DNA of 64,000 nt from Desulfococcaceae bacterium HSG9 (GCA_030378005.1 JAUCGF010000078.1:1-64000), one strand, 5' to 3'; shown: positions 45,011 through 54,716, counted from the stretch's first letter. The notes: generated from the sequence alone by a model not told the origin. Made by a program: numbers and translations.

Positions 45011-45490
45011 ATGAATCCTTCTCCTTTGAAAGTTAAAGCGCTGAAAGCGCATTTAAACTATGTACACACCCAGTCGGATGGCCTTATTTGGCATGTCTGC
45101 AAACATCGTGTGTTGTATGCCGATACGGATTGTTCCCAGACGGTTTACCATTCCAATTACTTACATTATTTTGAACTGGGACGCACGTCTCTGATGCGCA
45201 CGGCGGCGTATCCTTACCGTGAAATTGAAGATAGCGGCTATATTTATCCAATTATTGAGGTCGGCCTGAATATTTATACACCTTTACACTACGACGATAT
45301 GATGCTGATTTATACACGCCCGTCTGAACGTGAACGAGTCAAGCTCCGGTTTGACTATATTATCACACAGGAAACAACGAACACGATTGTTTGTGAAGGG
45401 TTTACTCGCCACTGCGCCACCAACGCCGCGGGTATTCCCGTAGCGGTCGATGAAAAAACGGTTAAACTGTGGAAAAATTTTCCAAAATAA
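45011..45490 (+). CDS. Hotdog-fold acyl thioesterase (YbgC/4HBT type)
   Basis: A 159-residue hotdog protein. The typical segment VLYADTDCSQTVYHSNYLHY carries the catalytic Asp of the 4HBT/YbgC family. FELGRTSLMR follows. Such enzymes release fatty acids from CoA or ACP. It starts 12 bases after the second ketosynthase and overlaps the dehydratase gene by 22 bases, so it should be co-translated. Confidence 0.85.
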   Translation: MNPSPLKVKALKAHLNYVHTQSDGLIWHVCKHRVLYADTDCSQTVYHSNYLHYFELGRTSLMRTAAYPYREIEDSGYIYPIIEVGLNIYTPLHYDDMMLIYTRPSERERVKLRFDYIITQETTNTIVCEGFTRHCATNAAGIPVAVDEKTVKLWKNFPK

Positions 45491-46323
45491 CCAATCGGTT
45501 GCGCTTGCCTCTGAAAATACCGGATGCATCATATCTCCAGGATCATCGGTTTGAAGGACGGACTGTTCTTCCTGCGGTTGAGGCGATGCAGATTTTAGCG
45601 TTGACAACCAAAGCGTACTTACCAAAAACCGATATTCATTTAATCCATGATGCACGCTTTGATAAATTTCTTTACATAGATTCTGAAAATCGGTCGTTCA
45701 ATGCTTTTAATGCAATTCAAGTTGATGAAAATGGTGCTATACATGCCAAACTGATCACCAAAACAGGCTCGTCCAAGACAACGATCACCCGGGTGAAAGA
45801 ACATGTAAGCCTGACCTTTGGCATAACGACGCCTCATAAACAACCGCTGTTTAAAAAAAATTATAACCGAGATCCGCCATACATGATTTCAACATCCAGG
45901 CTCTACAAAGATTTAGTTCCTTTCGGCCCGGATTTTCAAAATATAAAAAAATTGTATCTTTATAAGGACAGCGTTGAAGCGACAATCAAATCTGCTATGA
46001 GCGGTTCGACCGGGCCTGAACCGCTGGGTTCTCCCTTTCCTTTAGACGCCGCCTTTCATGCGGCTTGCGCCTGGGGGCAACGCTATGCTGATGTAGTCGC
46101 ATTTCCCGTTGGATTCGATCATCGCCGGATTATCAATCCGACATATTGCGGAGAAACATACAAAGCCCAAATTAAGTTCGTTCAAACAGAAAAAACCGCC
46201 CTCATTTTTGACATAAACATTTATTCTTCAAACGGCGACCTTTGTGAAATGCTGAAAGGTGTTTGTATGCGGGACGTCAGTGCGGGGCGCATGAAGCCTC
46301 CTCTGTGGATTAAATCCAGTTAG
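45469..46323 (+). CDS. Double-hotdog dehydratase (PS-DH type)
   Basis: A 284-residue protein with two hotdog repeats. The first holds the H(x3)G(x4)P-type active-site motif in DHRFEGRTVLP. The second holds an Asp-containing motif (LDAAFHAACAWGQ). These are the His-Asp dyad parts of polyketide-synthase dehydratases, which remove water from 3-hydroxyacyl chains. It overlaps the thioesterase gene by 22 bases. With two ketosynthases, this could be a small unsaturated-chain pathway, but ketoreductase and ACP genes are not seen nearby. Confidence 0.8.
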   Translation: MEKFSKITNRLRLPLKIPDASYLQDHRFEGRTVLPAVEAMQILALTTKAYLPKTDIHLIHDARFDKFLYIDSENRSFNAFNAIQVDENGAIHAKLITKTGSSKTTITRVKEHVSLTFGITTPHKQPLFKKNYNRDPPYMISTSRLYKDLVPFGPDFQNIKKLYLYKDSVEATIKSAMSGSTGPEPLGSPFPLDAAFHAACAWGQRYADVVAFPVGFDHRRIINPTYCGETYKAQIKFVQTEKTALIFDINIYSSNGDLCEMLKGVCMRDVSAGRMKPPLWIKSS

Positions 46324-46495
46324 AATTCCGATTTAGGAATGCAAAAGTTGTGATATTTGAATCTGTTTGATATAGTGTAATTATGATAAATACAAACAAT
46401 AACGATCACCTTTTTATCGAACTGCTTGACATGAACAAGGTCTTCGTATAGTTTTAAACAATACATAATTTATAAAAAAGGAAAATAATAATAGC

Positions 46496-47008
46496 ATGGA
46501 TATATACAAAATTTTGGCAGAGCATCAGATTGAATACGAACGCAGCGATCATCCTGCGGTTTTTACTGTTGAAGAGGCGCATCGTTTAACGCCTGATATG
46601 CCGGGGGCTAAAACCAAAAACTTGTTTATTTGTGACAACAAGGGTAAAAAGCACTTTCTTATTGTTCTTGAAGCGGATAAACGTATCAAACTTAAACTGT
46701 TAGCAGAAGCTTTAGGCGTCAAAAAAGTGCGCTTTGCCTCACCCAAGCGCTTAATGCAACATCTCGGCATAACACCGGGTGCGGTTTCCATCCTGGCTGT
46801 TATAAATGATCGTGAAAAAGCTGTCGAAGTTGTTATCGACAGCCATCTGTGGAAAACTGCAAAAGCGGTTTTATGCCATCCTTTGGTAAATACCAGTACG
46901 CTCGCTATTACACTGCACGATATTGAACGCCTTTTAAATAGTATAGGTCAGCCATTTCAGGTTTTGGAACTGCCCACGGAAGATTTCATTCCTGAAGTGT
47001 CTGATTGA
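46496..47008 (+). CDS. Prolyl-tRNA deacylase, YbaK/ProX family
   Basis: A 170-residue editing-domain protein. Segments that match the trans-editing family are TEER-type EYERSDHPAVFTVEEAHR, then KNLFICDNKGKKHFLIVLEA and LKLLAEALGVKKVRFASPK. Such proteins clear misacylated Ala (or Cys) from tRNA-Pro. It is preceded by a spacer and AAAGGAA. The next gene's leader begins within its last codons, but the chosen start of that gene is 36 bases downstream. Confidence 0.85.
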   Translation: MDIYKILAEHQIEYERSDHPAVFTVEEAHRLTPDMPGAKTKNLFICDNKGKKHFLIVLEADKRIKLKLLAEALGVKKVRFASPKRLMQHLGITPGAVSILAVINDREKAVEVVIDSHLWKTAKAVLCHPLVNTSTLAITLHDIERLLNSIGQPFQVLELPTEDFIPEVSD

Positions 47009-47043
47009 TATGGGGATTGATAATTTTATCAAGGAGGCCCGTT

Positions 47044-48039
47044 TTGGAAAAAAATCAAAAAGCAGTGTTGGGAGTACACCCCGATGAGGATAACAGTTCG
47101 TTTGTAAACATCCTTATTATCACAAATAAACGCGCCCGTTCTGCCGTTGTCAATCTTGGCCTCCATAATTATCACTGCCATACTGTTTTAGCCCATAGTA
47201 TTCTAAAAGGTTTTGAATGTCTGGCTGCCATGCCCGAAATTCAAATCGTTATTTTTGAAAACACAATTCCGTCTTCCAGAGGGTTGGAAAAACTGGTTCT
47301 TAAAGTTAAAGCCCATCTGCAATGGAAATGTATTCCTGTCATTATGATTTTGGCAAAACCGGATCCCGAAATTGCCCAAAAGTCAATTGAACTGGGATAT
47401 CAGCATGTAATGATTAAGCCTTTAAAAGCCAAACAGCTCCTTGATAAAATTGACCTGGTATTGTTGGAAAATTCTTCTAAAATGCGCTATAATCGGCAAA
47501 TTGGGGGAAAAGGCGCTATTTTTCAACATTTGTACCATCAGGTTGCAAAACTGGCTGTCCGTGCTTACAAGCACGTCAACAGACGATTGGAAAATAAAAC
47601 TATGATCGCAAGCATCAACGAAAGAAGTCAACTCATCAAGGGATTTCTTTATCGTAAAAAGAAGCGAAGTTATACTACTGTGGCTGAATGGTTGTCAAAA
47701 GAACTCAGAATAATCAGACGGATTAAGCCCCGTATGAAAACCAGACATAGAATAGTTACGCTTGGTGAATGGTTATCAGATGAAATCCGAATGATGCACA
47801 GAAGGGTATCGTATCATAAATTTGCAAAAAAAGAAGAGGTCAAAACCACAAAGCCACCTCAGATTGCGCCTTTAATAAACCCTGTCGAACCAGCAGATGC
47901 CCCGCAACCCCATGATAGTACAATAGAACAACCGGACTTTCCAATAAATATTCAGTATATGATTCTTTTTCAGAAAGCTCCTTATCTGTTTTCCAAAGGA
48001 ATGCAAAAGCAGATTGAAAATACAATCTCTAAGGATTAA
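47044..48039 (+). CDS. Pseudo-receiver protein with basic C-terminal repeats
   Basis: About 331 residues from TTG 47044, with AAGGAGG at 47031-47037; an ATG at 47005 is further upstream and has no ribosome site. The N-terminal 120 residues look like a receiver domain (VNILIITNKRARSAV; VIMIL...VMIKPLKAKQLLDKI). The phospho-Asp site reads VIFENTIP, with Glu in place of Asp, and the acidic pair of true receivers is missing. The C-terminal part has two related basic units (TVAEWLSKELRIIRR and TLGEWLSDEIRMMHR). It may bind nucleic acid or a partner protein, but the role is unknown. Confidence 0.65.
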   Translation: MEKNQKAVLGVHPDEDNSSFVNILIITNKRARSAVVNLGLHNYHCHTVLAHSILKGFECLAAMPEIQIVIFENTIPSSRGLEKLVLKVKAHLQWKCIPVIMILAKPDPEIAQKSIELGYQHVMIKPLKAKQLLDKIDLVLLENSSKMRYNRQIGGKGAIFQHLYHQVAKLAVRAYKHVNRRLENKTMIASINERSQLIKGFLYRKKKRSYTTVAEWLSKELRIIRRIKPRMKTRHRIVTLGEWLSDEIRMMHRRVSYHKFAKKEEVKTTKPPQIAPLINPVEPADAPQPHDSTIEQPDFPINIQYMILFQKAPYLFSKGMQKQIENTISKD

Positions 48040-48049
48040 CGCGTAAAAA

Positions 48050-49306
48050 TTAATAAATTCTTCCGAAGAATAAAGTCAGTTTCAACCCGCCATGAAATAA
48101 TGGCAAAGATTTTACTTTAAACGGTATTTTTTGAGCGATTTTTTTATCAGGTACGATAAGTGCCAGTTTCCATCCGCGAAAATCCGATTTCAGTTTTTCA
48201 AAAATTTCATCGAAAAGCTGTTGGCTTTCCTTAAATGTTCCCAATCTGCGGCCATAAGGCGGATTTAGCGCGATAATACCGGGTTCAGCAGAATCGGCTT
48301 GTTGCATAATCCGTTTGGGAGATAAATCTGTAAAATCCTTTTGTTCAATCCGGATTACATCGCTGAAACCTGATTTTGACACCTGCCGTTTCAATGCCTG
48401 GCAAACTGCGGGGTCTTTATCTGAAGCAAATATTATCGGTTTTTTGATTTTAATAGAAGAAGTTTGCGCCTGCCGCTTGATAAACGCCCATCGCGACAGT
48501 TTGAAACAGGGCCAATCAAAAAAGGCAAAATTGCGGAACTGGCCGGCGGGAATATTCAAAGCACGCATCGCACCTTCCAAAGAGAATGTGCCGGAACCGC
48601 AAAGAGGATCTATCAATATTTCCTTTCCGGTATAACCTGCCCGTATCAATGCGGCGGCGGCGATGGTTTCGCGTAAAGGCGCTCGCCCGGAAGCAAGTTT
48701 CAAACCTCTTTTATGAAGAAGCTCGCCGCTGCTGTCGATTGACAGGGTAAATCGATCATCCTGAACCCGTACAAAAATCTGCTGCATCACGGGTGAATGC
48801 TGCGATTGCAGTGCGCCATTTTTTTCAACTGACAACATTTCCAAAGGGATACTGTCACGAACATGCCGAATAATGGCTTTTTTATGAAAAAGCCTGGAAT
48901 GATGAGCAGTTACATGAATCAGAAGTGTTACATCGGCAGGTAGATAAAGCTCCCAAGGGAAATCAGCCAGTTTTTTATCTAAACGCCTGAAATTCGTTGC
49001 TTTGAACGATCCGATACGCATCAACACACGATTGGCCGTGCGCAGATGCAAGTTGGCCTTATAACAATCCGGCAGCCGTCCGGTAAACGTAACGCCCCCT
49101 CCGGAAATAGAGGCATTCCCAACTGAGATCGGCGCGCCATGCAGTTCTTTCAAACAGATGTTTTCCAGCCCCGGTGAAGTGGCGACAAAAAATTCCTGGA
49201 CACGGCCAATGACATGTCGTTTGATTCGTTTGGAAAGAGCACTTGAGTTTGCCATATAGGTTCGTAATCCTTGTTTAATCTTGATTATTTTTGACCGGCA
49301 CTTCAT
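48050..49306 (-). CDS. THUMP-domain RNA methyltransferase (RlmL/TrmN-like)
   Basis: A 418-residue protein. An N-terminal region of about 150 residues with a THUMP-like RNA-binding domain precedes a methyltransferase domain. The domain has the SAM-binding motif LIDPLCGSGTFSLEGA and the base-flipping motif NPPYGRRLG. The NPPY motif is used for N2-guanine or N6-adenine methylation of RNA. The ATG at 49306 is the longest start; ATG 49255 (MANSSALSK) is a possible start with a distant AAGGA. It converges with the pseudo-receiver gene. Confidence 0.85.
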   Translation of the reverse strand: MKCRSKIIKIKQGLRTYMANSSALSKRIKRHVIGRVQEFFVATSPGLENICLKELHGAPISVGNASISGGGVTFTGRLPDCYKANLHLRTANRVLMRIGSFKATNFRRLDKKLADFPWELYLPADVTLLIHVTAHHSRLFHKKAIIRHVRDSIPLEMLSVEKNGALQSQHSPVMQQIFVRVQDDRFTLSIDSSGELLHKRGLKLASGRAPLRETIAAAALIRAGYTGKEILIDPLCGSGTFSLEGAMRALNIPAGQFRNFAFFDWPCFKLSRWAFIKRQAQTSSIKIKKPIIFASDKDPAVCQALKRQVSKSGFSDVIRIEQKDFTDLSPKRIMQQADSAEPGIIALNPPYGRRLGTFKESQQLFDEIFEKLKSDFRGWKLALIVPDKKIAQKIPFKVKSLPLFHGGLKLTLFFGRIY

Positions 49307-49478
49307 TCAACCATAATTAATCCAAGATAATTATAAAATAAGCGGAAAGCAACTGAAAAGAAAAATTGTTCAGAAAAGACACTTCAATCAGTTTAATTTT
49401 CAATTGTATAACTTGACACCAAGGTTCTTTTAAGTTATTCAAGAGATTAAACACTAAGGAAAATAAAAGAGGTAATAA

Positions 49479-49949
49479 ATGAAATGGCCGGAAGTTTGCG
49501 CCCGACGCGACTTACAAAATTTGCCATTTAAGATCGAACTCAATGAACAGGGACAAATCATTATGTCTCCGGTTAAAGTTTACCATTCCGCTTATCAAGG
49601 GAAAATCGCCGCCTTGTTGTATATAAATGCGGACGGAGGCGAAGTTCTGGCCGAATGTGCTGTTCACACTAAAAAAGGTACCAAAGTGGCTGATGTCGCT
49701 TGGGCGTCTGGTAAACTGTTTGAACGTATCAAAAAAGAAACCGAATGTTCAATCGCTCCTGAAATATGTGTTGAAGTGCTTTCTGAGAGTAACACCGATG
49801 ATGAAATCAATGCCAAAAAATCATTATACTTTGAAAACGGTTCCAAAGAAGTTTGGATATGCAGTGAAAAGGGAACTATCCGGTTTTATAACTATGATGA
49901 AGAACTGGAAAATTCAGATTGGATTCCAAAATTTCCAAAACAAATATGA
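49479..49949 (+). CDS. Uma2-family putative endonuclease (second copy)
   Basis: A 156-residue Uma2-type protein. It keeps KIELNEQGQIIMSP at the N-terminus, the nuclease-type core VADVAWASG with a candidate Asp, and PEICVEVLSESNTDDEI with a candidate Glu. The final Lys-type region KSLYFENGSKEVWICSEKG is also present. It is shorter than the first Uma2 protein at 14963-15547 and differs in sequence, so it is not a recent copy. Preceded by GAGGTAATAA. Function unknown. Confidence 0.8.
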   Translation: MKWPEVCARRDLQNLPFKIELNEQGQIIMSPVKVYHSAYQGKIAALLYINADGGEVLAECAVHTKKGTKVADVAWASGKLFERIKKETECSIAPEICVEVLSESNTDDEINAKKSLYFENGSKEVWICSEKGTIRFYNYDEELENSDWIPKFPKQI

Positions 49950-50126
49950 ACTTTATTCTTTTGTTTAATTAGTGTAGTAATCTATGGTTTGGCAGGTGAC
50001 ATTCCATAATCGGAATGCACCTTTTATTACTTGTCAGTCATAAGTTTCCGTTTTTATTAATTCAAGGAGTTACCGGATAACTTGTAACTGACGAATTATT
50101 ATAATCCTTATTTACAGGAGGTAGAA

Positions 50127-51680
50127 ATGAAAAAGATTTTTGTGTGGGGTGTTGTTTTGTTAATGGCGCTGTCATTTAGCGCTACGGCTGGTGCTAAAAC
50201 ATTAAACTTGGCACTTGATGCGGATCCCAAGACTATGGATCCTCAGGAACAGTTGTCAGGCGGGATGCTTCAATACTCTCACATGGTGTTTGATCCGCTG
50301 GTTCGCTGGACTCAGGACTTGAAATTCGAACCGCGCTTGGCTACTAAATGGGAGCGCATTGATGATTTGACCGTGCGGTTTTATCTGCGTAAAGATGTTA
50401 AATTTCACAGCGGCAATCCGTTTACCGCTAAAGATGTCGTCTTTACCTTGAAACGATTTAAAACAAGCGCGGATTTCAAAGGCATTTTCGACCCGTTTGC
50501 TGAACCTAAAGTCGTTGATGATTACACGATTGATATCAAGACCAAAAAACCTTACGCGTTGCTTGTAAACACGGCCACTTACATTTTTCCGTTGGACAGT
50601 AAATTTTATTCTGGTAAGGACAAAAACGGAAAACCCAAGGATGCCTGTCTCAAAGTTGGCGAGACTTTTGCCAAAACCAATGAATCCGGTACGGGTCCGT
50701 ATAAGGTCACTTTCCGTGAACACGGCGTGAAAATGGTTTTTGAACGCTTTGCCGATTATTGGGATAAAAAATCACCGGGCAATGTGTCCAAGATTATCCT
50801 GAAGCCGATTAAAGAAAATGCCACACGCCTTGCGGCTTTGCTTGCAGGCGACGTTGATTTTATAACTCCGGTGCCGCCCCAGGATTTTAGCCGTTTGGAA
50901 AAAGACGCTAATGTGAATTTACACACCTATTCGGGCGGACGTATTATCACCGTTCAAATGAATCAGAAGCGTAAAAAAGAGTTACAGGATGTGCGCGTGC
51001 GCCAGGCGATTGTGCATGCCGTGAATAATGTGGGAATCGCCCAAAAAATTATGAAAGGCACAGCCACACCGGCCGCTCAACAGGGACCCAAAGGCTATGC
51101 CGGTTATAAAGAATCTCTCAAACCGCGTTTCGATCTGGAAAAAGCCAAAAAACTGATGAAAGAAGCCGGTCTGGAAAAGGGATTCGAAGTCAGCATGATT
51201 GCGCCCAACAACCGGTATGTTAATGACGAAAAGATTGCCGAGGCGTTTGTCGCCATGCTTTCCAAGATTAACATCAAAGTAAATCTGAAGACCATGCCCA
51301 AAGCACAGTATTGGGATGAGTTTGACAAACAACCGGCCGATTTACAAATGATCGGATGGCATTCCGACACCGAGGATTCCGGTAATTTCACCGAATTTTT
51401 GGGAATGTGTCCCAACAAAGAAACCGGTTATGGACAATACAACAGTGGCAATTACTGCAATAAAAAAGTTGATGAACTGACCCTGGCCGCTCAGACCGAA
51501 ACCGATCTGGCCAAACGTGCGTCAATTCTACAAGAGATTGAACAAATCCTCTATGATGACGCCGCATTTGTTCCTTTTCATTGGCAGAATCATTCCTACG
51601 GCGCCAAGAAAAATCTTGACGTCGCGCCCATTATCAATACAATGAATTTTCCGTATTTTGGTGATTTGGTGGCTAAATAG
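50127..51680 (+). CDS. dppA: Peptide/nickel-type ABC transporter substrate-binding protein (DppA-like)
   Basis: A 517-residue periplasmic SBP_bac_5 family protein. A Sec signal peptide (to about residue 23) is followed by LNLALDADPKTMDPQEQLSG, typical of DppA/OppA. The C-terminus holds QTETDLAKRASILQEIEQIL. A strong ribosome site ACAGGAGGTAGAA precedes the ATG. The gene is followed by a clear terminator (51714-51759), after which the permease and ATPase genes begin. This suggests the binding protein is made in excess. Family-level call: dipeptides, oligopeptides or other small compounds. Confidence 0.92.
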   Translation: MKKIFVWGVVLLMALSFSATAGAKTLNLALDADPKTMDPQEQLSGGMLQYSHMVFDPLVRWTQDLKFEPRLATKWERIDDLTVRFYLRKDVKFHSGNPFTAKDVVFTLKRFKTSADFKGIFDPFAEPKVVDDYTIDIKTKKPYALLVNTATYIFPLDSKFYSGKDKNGKPKDACLKVGETFAKTNESGTGPYKVTFREHGVKMVFERFADYWDKKSPGNVSKIILKPIKENATRLAALLAGDVDFITPVPPQDFSRLEKDANVNLHTYSGGRIITVQMNQKRKKELQDVRVRQAIVHAVNNVGIAQKIMKGTATPAAQQGPKGYAGYKESLKPRFDLEKAKKLMKEAGLEKGFEVSMIAPNNRYVNDEKIAEAFVAMLSKINIKVNLKTMPKAQYWDEFDKQPADLQMIGWHSDTEDSGNFTEFLGMCPNKETGYGQYNSGNYCNKKVDELTLAAQTETDLAKRASILQEIEQILYDDAAFVPFHWQNHSYGAKKNLDVAPIINTMNFPYFGDLVAK

Positions 51681-51713
51681 GCATGAAAATAGAAATATAA
51701 ACTCATAAACGAG

Positions 51714-51759
51714 TAGGGCAGGCATGAGCATGCATTTGCCTGTCCTATTTTTTTTTTTA
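51714..51759 (+). terminator. Rho-independent terminator between dppA-like and dppB-like genes
   Basis: An 11-base stem, TAGGGCAGGCA (51714-51724) and TGCCTGTCCTA (51737-51747), with one G-U pair and a 12-base loop. A T-run of about 11-12 bases follows. A partial stop here would favour the binding protein over the membrane parts of the importer. Confidence 0.85.
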
Positions 51760-51844
51760 GTTTTCAATTATCATAAGAAGAGAAACCATCGCAACTAATC
51801 ATAGCCCGTTATTTAGGAATTATTATAACGAAAGCAACTAAATC

Positions 51845-52819
51845 ATGTTTGCATTTATCGTAAGAAGAATTATCCAGGCGATTGTCGTAATGATGATCAT
51901 CGGCCTTATCGGCTTTGCGGTTAAAAACAATCTCGGCGATCCGGTGCGCGATCTATTGCCCATAAGCGCGTCCGAAGCCGAGCGTGTAGCGTTGCGCGAC
52001 AAACTTGGCTTAAACGATCCGTTCGTCACCCAATATTTCCGGTTTTTAGGACAAGCTTTAAAAGGTGATTTAGGCGTCTCCTATTTTCATAGTAAACCGA
52101 CCATTGAGGTAATCGCCGCCAAAGCGCCGGCCACACTTGAGCTGGTCTTCGCCACCGCGCTGATCATTGTTTTTATCTCTCTGCCTGTGGGCGTGTATTC
52201 GGCGATTTTTCCCAAAAGCTGGTTTTCACGTATCACCATGGGACTTAGCACGGTGGGCGTTTCGATGCCGGTATTTCTCACCGCCATTGTATTTATTTAC
52301 ATTTTCGGTGTAGAATTGCACTGGCTGCCGTCTTATGGACGCGGCGAAACAGTGAATATTTACGGTTGGGAAAGCGGTTTTTTCACTATAGATGGGCTGA
52401 AACATCTGATTTTGCCCAGTATCGCGCTTTCTTCAATTATGCTGCCGCTCTTTATTCGTTTGATTCGCAGTGAAATGATGGAAGTCTTGGAGACCGAATA
52501 TATCAAATTCGCTTGGGCCAAAGGGCTGCATCGCAAGCGCATCTACCTGGTGCATGCGTTTAAAAACACGCTGTTGCCGGTGGTGACCGTTTTTGGCGTG
52601 GAAATCGGCATCCTGTTCGCTTTCACAATCCTGACGGAAACGGTTTTTCAGTGGCAAGGCATGGGCTTTATGTTTTTGGAAGCGGTGGAACGCTCGGACA
52701 CTGCGCTGCTGGTCGCTTATCTGGTAGTGGTAGGCGCTATCTTTGTTGTTGTCAATACGGTCGTTGACATTATTTACGGTTTTATCAACCCTATGGTCAG
52801 AATAGCAGGCACAAAATGA
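51845..52819 (+). CDS. dppB: Peptide-type ABC transporter permease (DppB-like)
   Basis: A 324-residue inner-membrane protein with about six TM helices. It has the N-terminal MFAFIVRRIIQAIVVMMIIG and EAA-loop TEYIKFAWAKGLHRKRIYLVHA typical of DppB/OppB. It overlaps the next permease by four bases (ATGA), so they are co-translated. Together with the DppC-like subunit it forms the channel for the Dpp-type importer. Confidence 0.92.
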   Translation: MFAFIVRRIIQAIVVMMIIGLIGFAVKNNLGDPVRDLLPISASEAERVALRDKLGLNDPFVTQYFRFLGQALKGDLGVSYFHSKPTIEVIAAKAPATLELVFATALIIVFISLPVGVYSAIFPKSWFSRITMGLSTVGVSMPVFLTAIVFIYIFGVELHWLPSYGRGETVNIYGWESGFFTIDGLKHLILPSIALSSIMLPLFIRLIRSEMMEVLETEYIKFAWAKGLHRKRIYLVHAFKNTLLPVVTVFGVEIGILFAFTILTETVFQWQGMGFMFLEAVERSDTALLVAYLVVVGAIFVVVNTVVDIIYGFINPMVRIAGTK

Positions 52820-53733
52820 ACGCTTGGCTTAGATTTAAAGATTCTTATCTGTTTTATAGTTTTAAACGCGATCCGGTGGCGATTATCAGCTTTACGCTTT
52901 TTTTTATATTACTGCTTGTCGGTCTTTCAGCGCCTGTCATCGCACCGCACAATACATACGATACATCAACCTTCGATATTATGGATTCTGAATTACCGCC
53001 GTCTTGGATGGATGAAGGCAGCCAGGACTTTTTGTTCGGTACTGATATTCAAGGGCGCGATCTTTTTAGCACGATGCTTTTCGGATTGCGCACTTCCATT
53101 ATCATCGGCATCGGCGCGGTTATTTTTCAGGCTTTTTTCGGTGTCGGCATCGGCCTGATCGCCGGCTATCTTGGCGGACGTTTGGATGCGTTTTTAATGC
53201 GTGTCGCGGATATTCAATTTTCATTTCCCTATCTTATTGTAGCGATTATCGCCAGCGCCATTTTTCAGGTGGCTTTTGGTGTAAACCGCTATGAACAACT
53301 CGCCATACCGCTTTTAATCATCATTATCGGCATTTCGGAATGGCCTAAATACGCTCGTACAGTGCGGGCGTCGGTTTTAGGCGAAAGAAATAAAGAGTAT
53401 GTTGAAGCCGCTCGCGTGATCGGTTTAAACCGGCGGACGATTATGTTGCGTCATATTTTACCCAACACACTGACGCCTGTGCTGGTAATATCTACGATTC
53501 AGGTTCCTCAGGCGATTATGAGTGAAGCGGCGCTTTCCTTTCTCGGTTTGGGAATGCCGATCACGCAACCATCTTTGGGATCTTTGATTCGTGCCGGTTT
53601 TGAATATATTTTCTCCGGTTCGTGGTGGATCACTTTTTTTCCCGGCATTTTGCTTGTGGTTTTCATACTGGTCATTCTGTTGCTGGGGGACTGGTTGCGA
53701 GATGTCTTAAACCCCCGTCTTTACAAAGGATAA
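52816..53733 (+). CDS. dppC: Peptide-type ABC transporter permease (DppC-like)
   Basis: A 305-residue permease. The N-terminal membrane helix (IISFTLFFILLLVGLSAPVIA) is followed by LFGTDIQGRDLFSTMLFGLR, typical of DppC. The EAA loop KEYVEAARVIGLNRRTIMLRH is the ATPase docking site, and about five more TM helices follow. The four-base overlap with dppB and two-base gap to dppD keep the operon compact. Confidence 0.92.
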   Translation: MNAWLRFKDSYLFYSFKRDPVAIISFTLFFILLLVGLSAPVIAPHNTYDTSTFDIMDSELPPSWMDEGSQDFLFGTDIQGRDLFSTMLFGLRTSIIIGIGAVIFQAFFGVGIGLIAGYLGGRLDAFLMRVADIQFSFPYLIVAIIASAIFQVAFGVNRYEQLAIPLLIIIIGISEWPKYARTVRASVLGERNKEYVEAARVIGLNRRTIMLRHILPNTLTPVLVISTIQVPQAIMSEAALSFLGLGMPITQPSLGSLIRAGFEYIFSGSWWITFFPGILLVVFILVILLLGDWLRDVLNPRLYKG

Positions 53734-53735
53734 AT

Positions 53736-54716
53736 ATGGCGCCATTGCTTGAAGTAGAAAATTTGAAAGTTAAATTCGCGTTGCGCTTCGGCGAACTGAC
53801 CGCTATTGATGGCGTCAGTTTTACATTGGTACGGCGTGAAAAACTCGGGTTGGTGGGTGAAAGCGGAGCCGGCAAATCGGTGACCGGTTTTGCAATTATC
53901 AATCTGTTGAGCAAGCCGGGTTATATCTCCGACGGTAAAATCACTTTTCAGGGACAGCGCCTTGACAAACTTTCTGATGAAGATATGCGTGATATTCGTG
54001 GGAATCGTATCAGCATGATTTTTCAGGACCCGATGATGACTCTCAATCCGGTGCTGACCATCGGCGAACAAATGGCGGAAACCGTGCTGGCGCATCAAAA
54101 GGTCAGCAAAGCCGAGGCCATGGAAATCGCGTTAGCCAAGCTCAAAAAAGTGTATATTCCCTCACCTGAAGAACGACTGCGCCAGTATCCACATGAATGC
54201 TCCGGCGGTATGCGGCAGCGTATCGTGATCGCCATTGCGCTGCTCACTGATCCGGCGTTGATTATCGCCGATGAACCCACCACCGCGTTGGATGTTACGA
54301 TTCAGGCCGATATTATGGACTTGATGGTGGAATTATGCGCGGACGAGGATATGGGGCTGATTCTGATTACCCATGATTTGGCGGTGGTGTCCCAGGTGAC
54401 TGAAAAAATCGCTGTCATGTACGCTGGTAAAATCATTGAGTCCGGCCCCACCGCAGACATTATTCATACGCCCCGGCATCCTTACACTCAAGGATTGATT
54501 CAAGCCATCCCCGGCAACAGCGAAGCCGGACGCCGTTTAAACCAAATTCCCGGCATGATGCCGACCTTGACCGATATTCCCGATGGTTGTGCCTTTCATC
54601 CACGATGTGGTTTGAGCAAGGATGTATGTCAACGTGAGACGCCTTTATTATTACCGACGGATAATGAAAACCGGTTAGTTGCTTGCCACAAAATCGGTTT
54701 GAAAAATAATTTTTGA
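53736..54716 (+). CDS. dppD: Peptide-type ABC transporter ATP-binding protein (DppD-like)
   Basis: About 326 residues from ATG 53736 (MAPLLEVENLKVKF); a longer in-frame start inside dppC is rejected. The Walker A motif GESGAGKSV, Q-loop FQDPMMTLNPV, signature CSGGMRQRIVIAIAL and Walker B IIADEPTTALDVTI are all present. The C-terminal Cys-rich tail (CAFHPRCGLSKDVC) is typical of the OppD/DppD family and may bind an iron-sulfur cluster. It pairs with DppF as an ATPase heterodimer. Confidence 0.93.
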   Translation: MAPLLEVENLKVKFALRFGELTAIDGVSFTLVRREKLGLVGESGAGKSVTGFAIINLLSKPGYISDGKITFQGQRLDKLSDEDMRDIRGNRISMIFQDPMMTLNPVLTIGEQMAETVLAHQKVSKAEAMEIALAKLKKVYIPSPEERLRQYPHECSGGMRQRIVIAIALLTDPALIIADEPTTALDVTIQADIMDLMVELCADEDMGLILITHDLAVVSQVTEKIAVMYAGKIIESGPTADIIHTPRHPYTQGLIQAIPGNSEAGRRLNQIPGMMPTLTDIPDGCAFHPRCGLSKDVCQRETPLLLPTDNENRLVACHKIGLKNNF

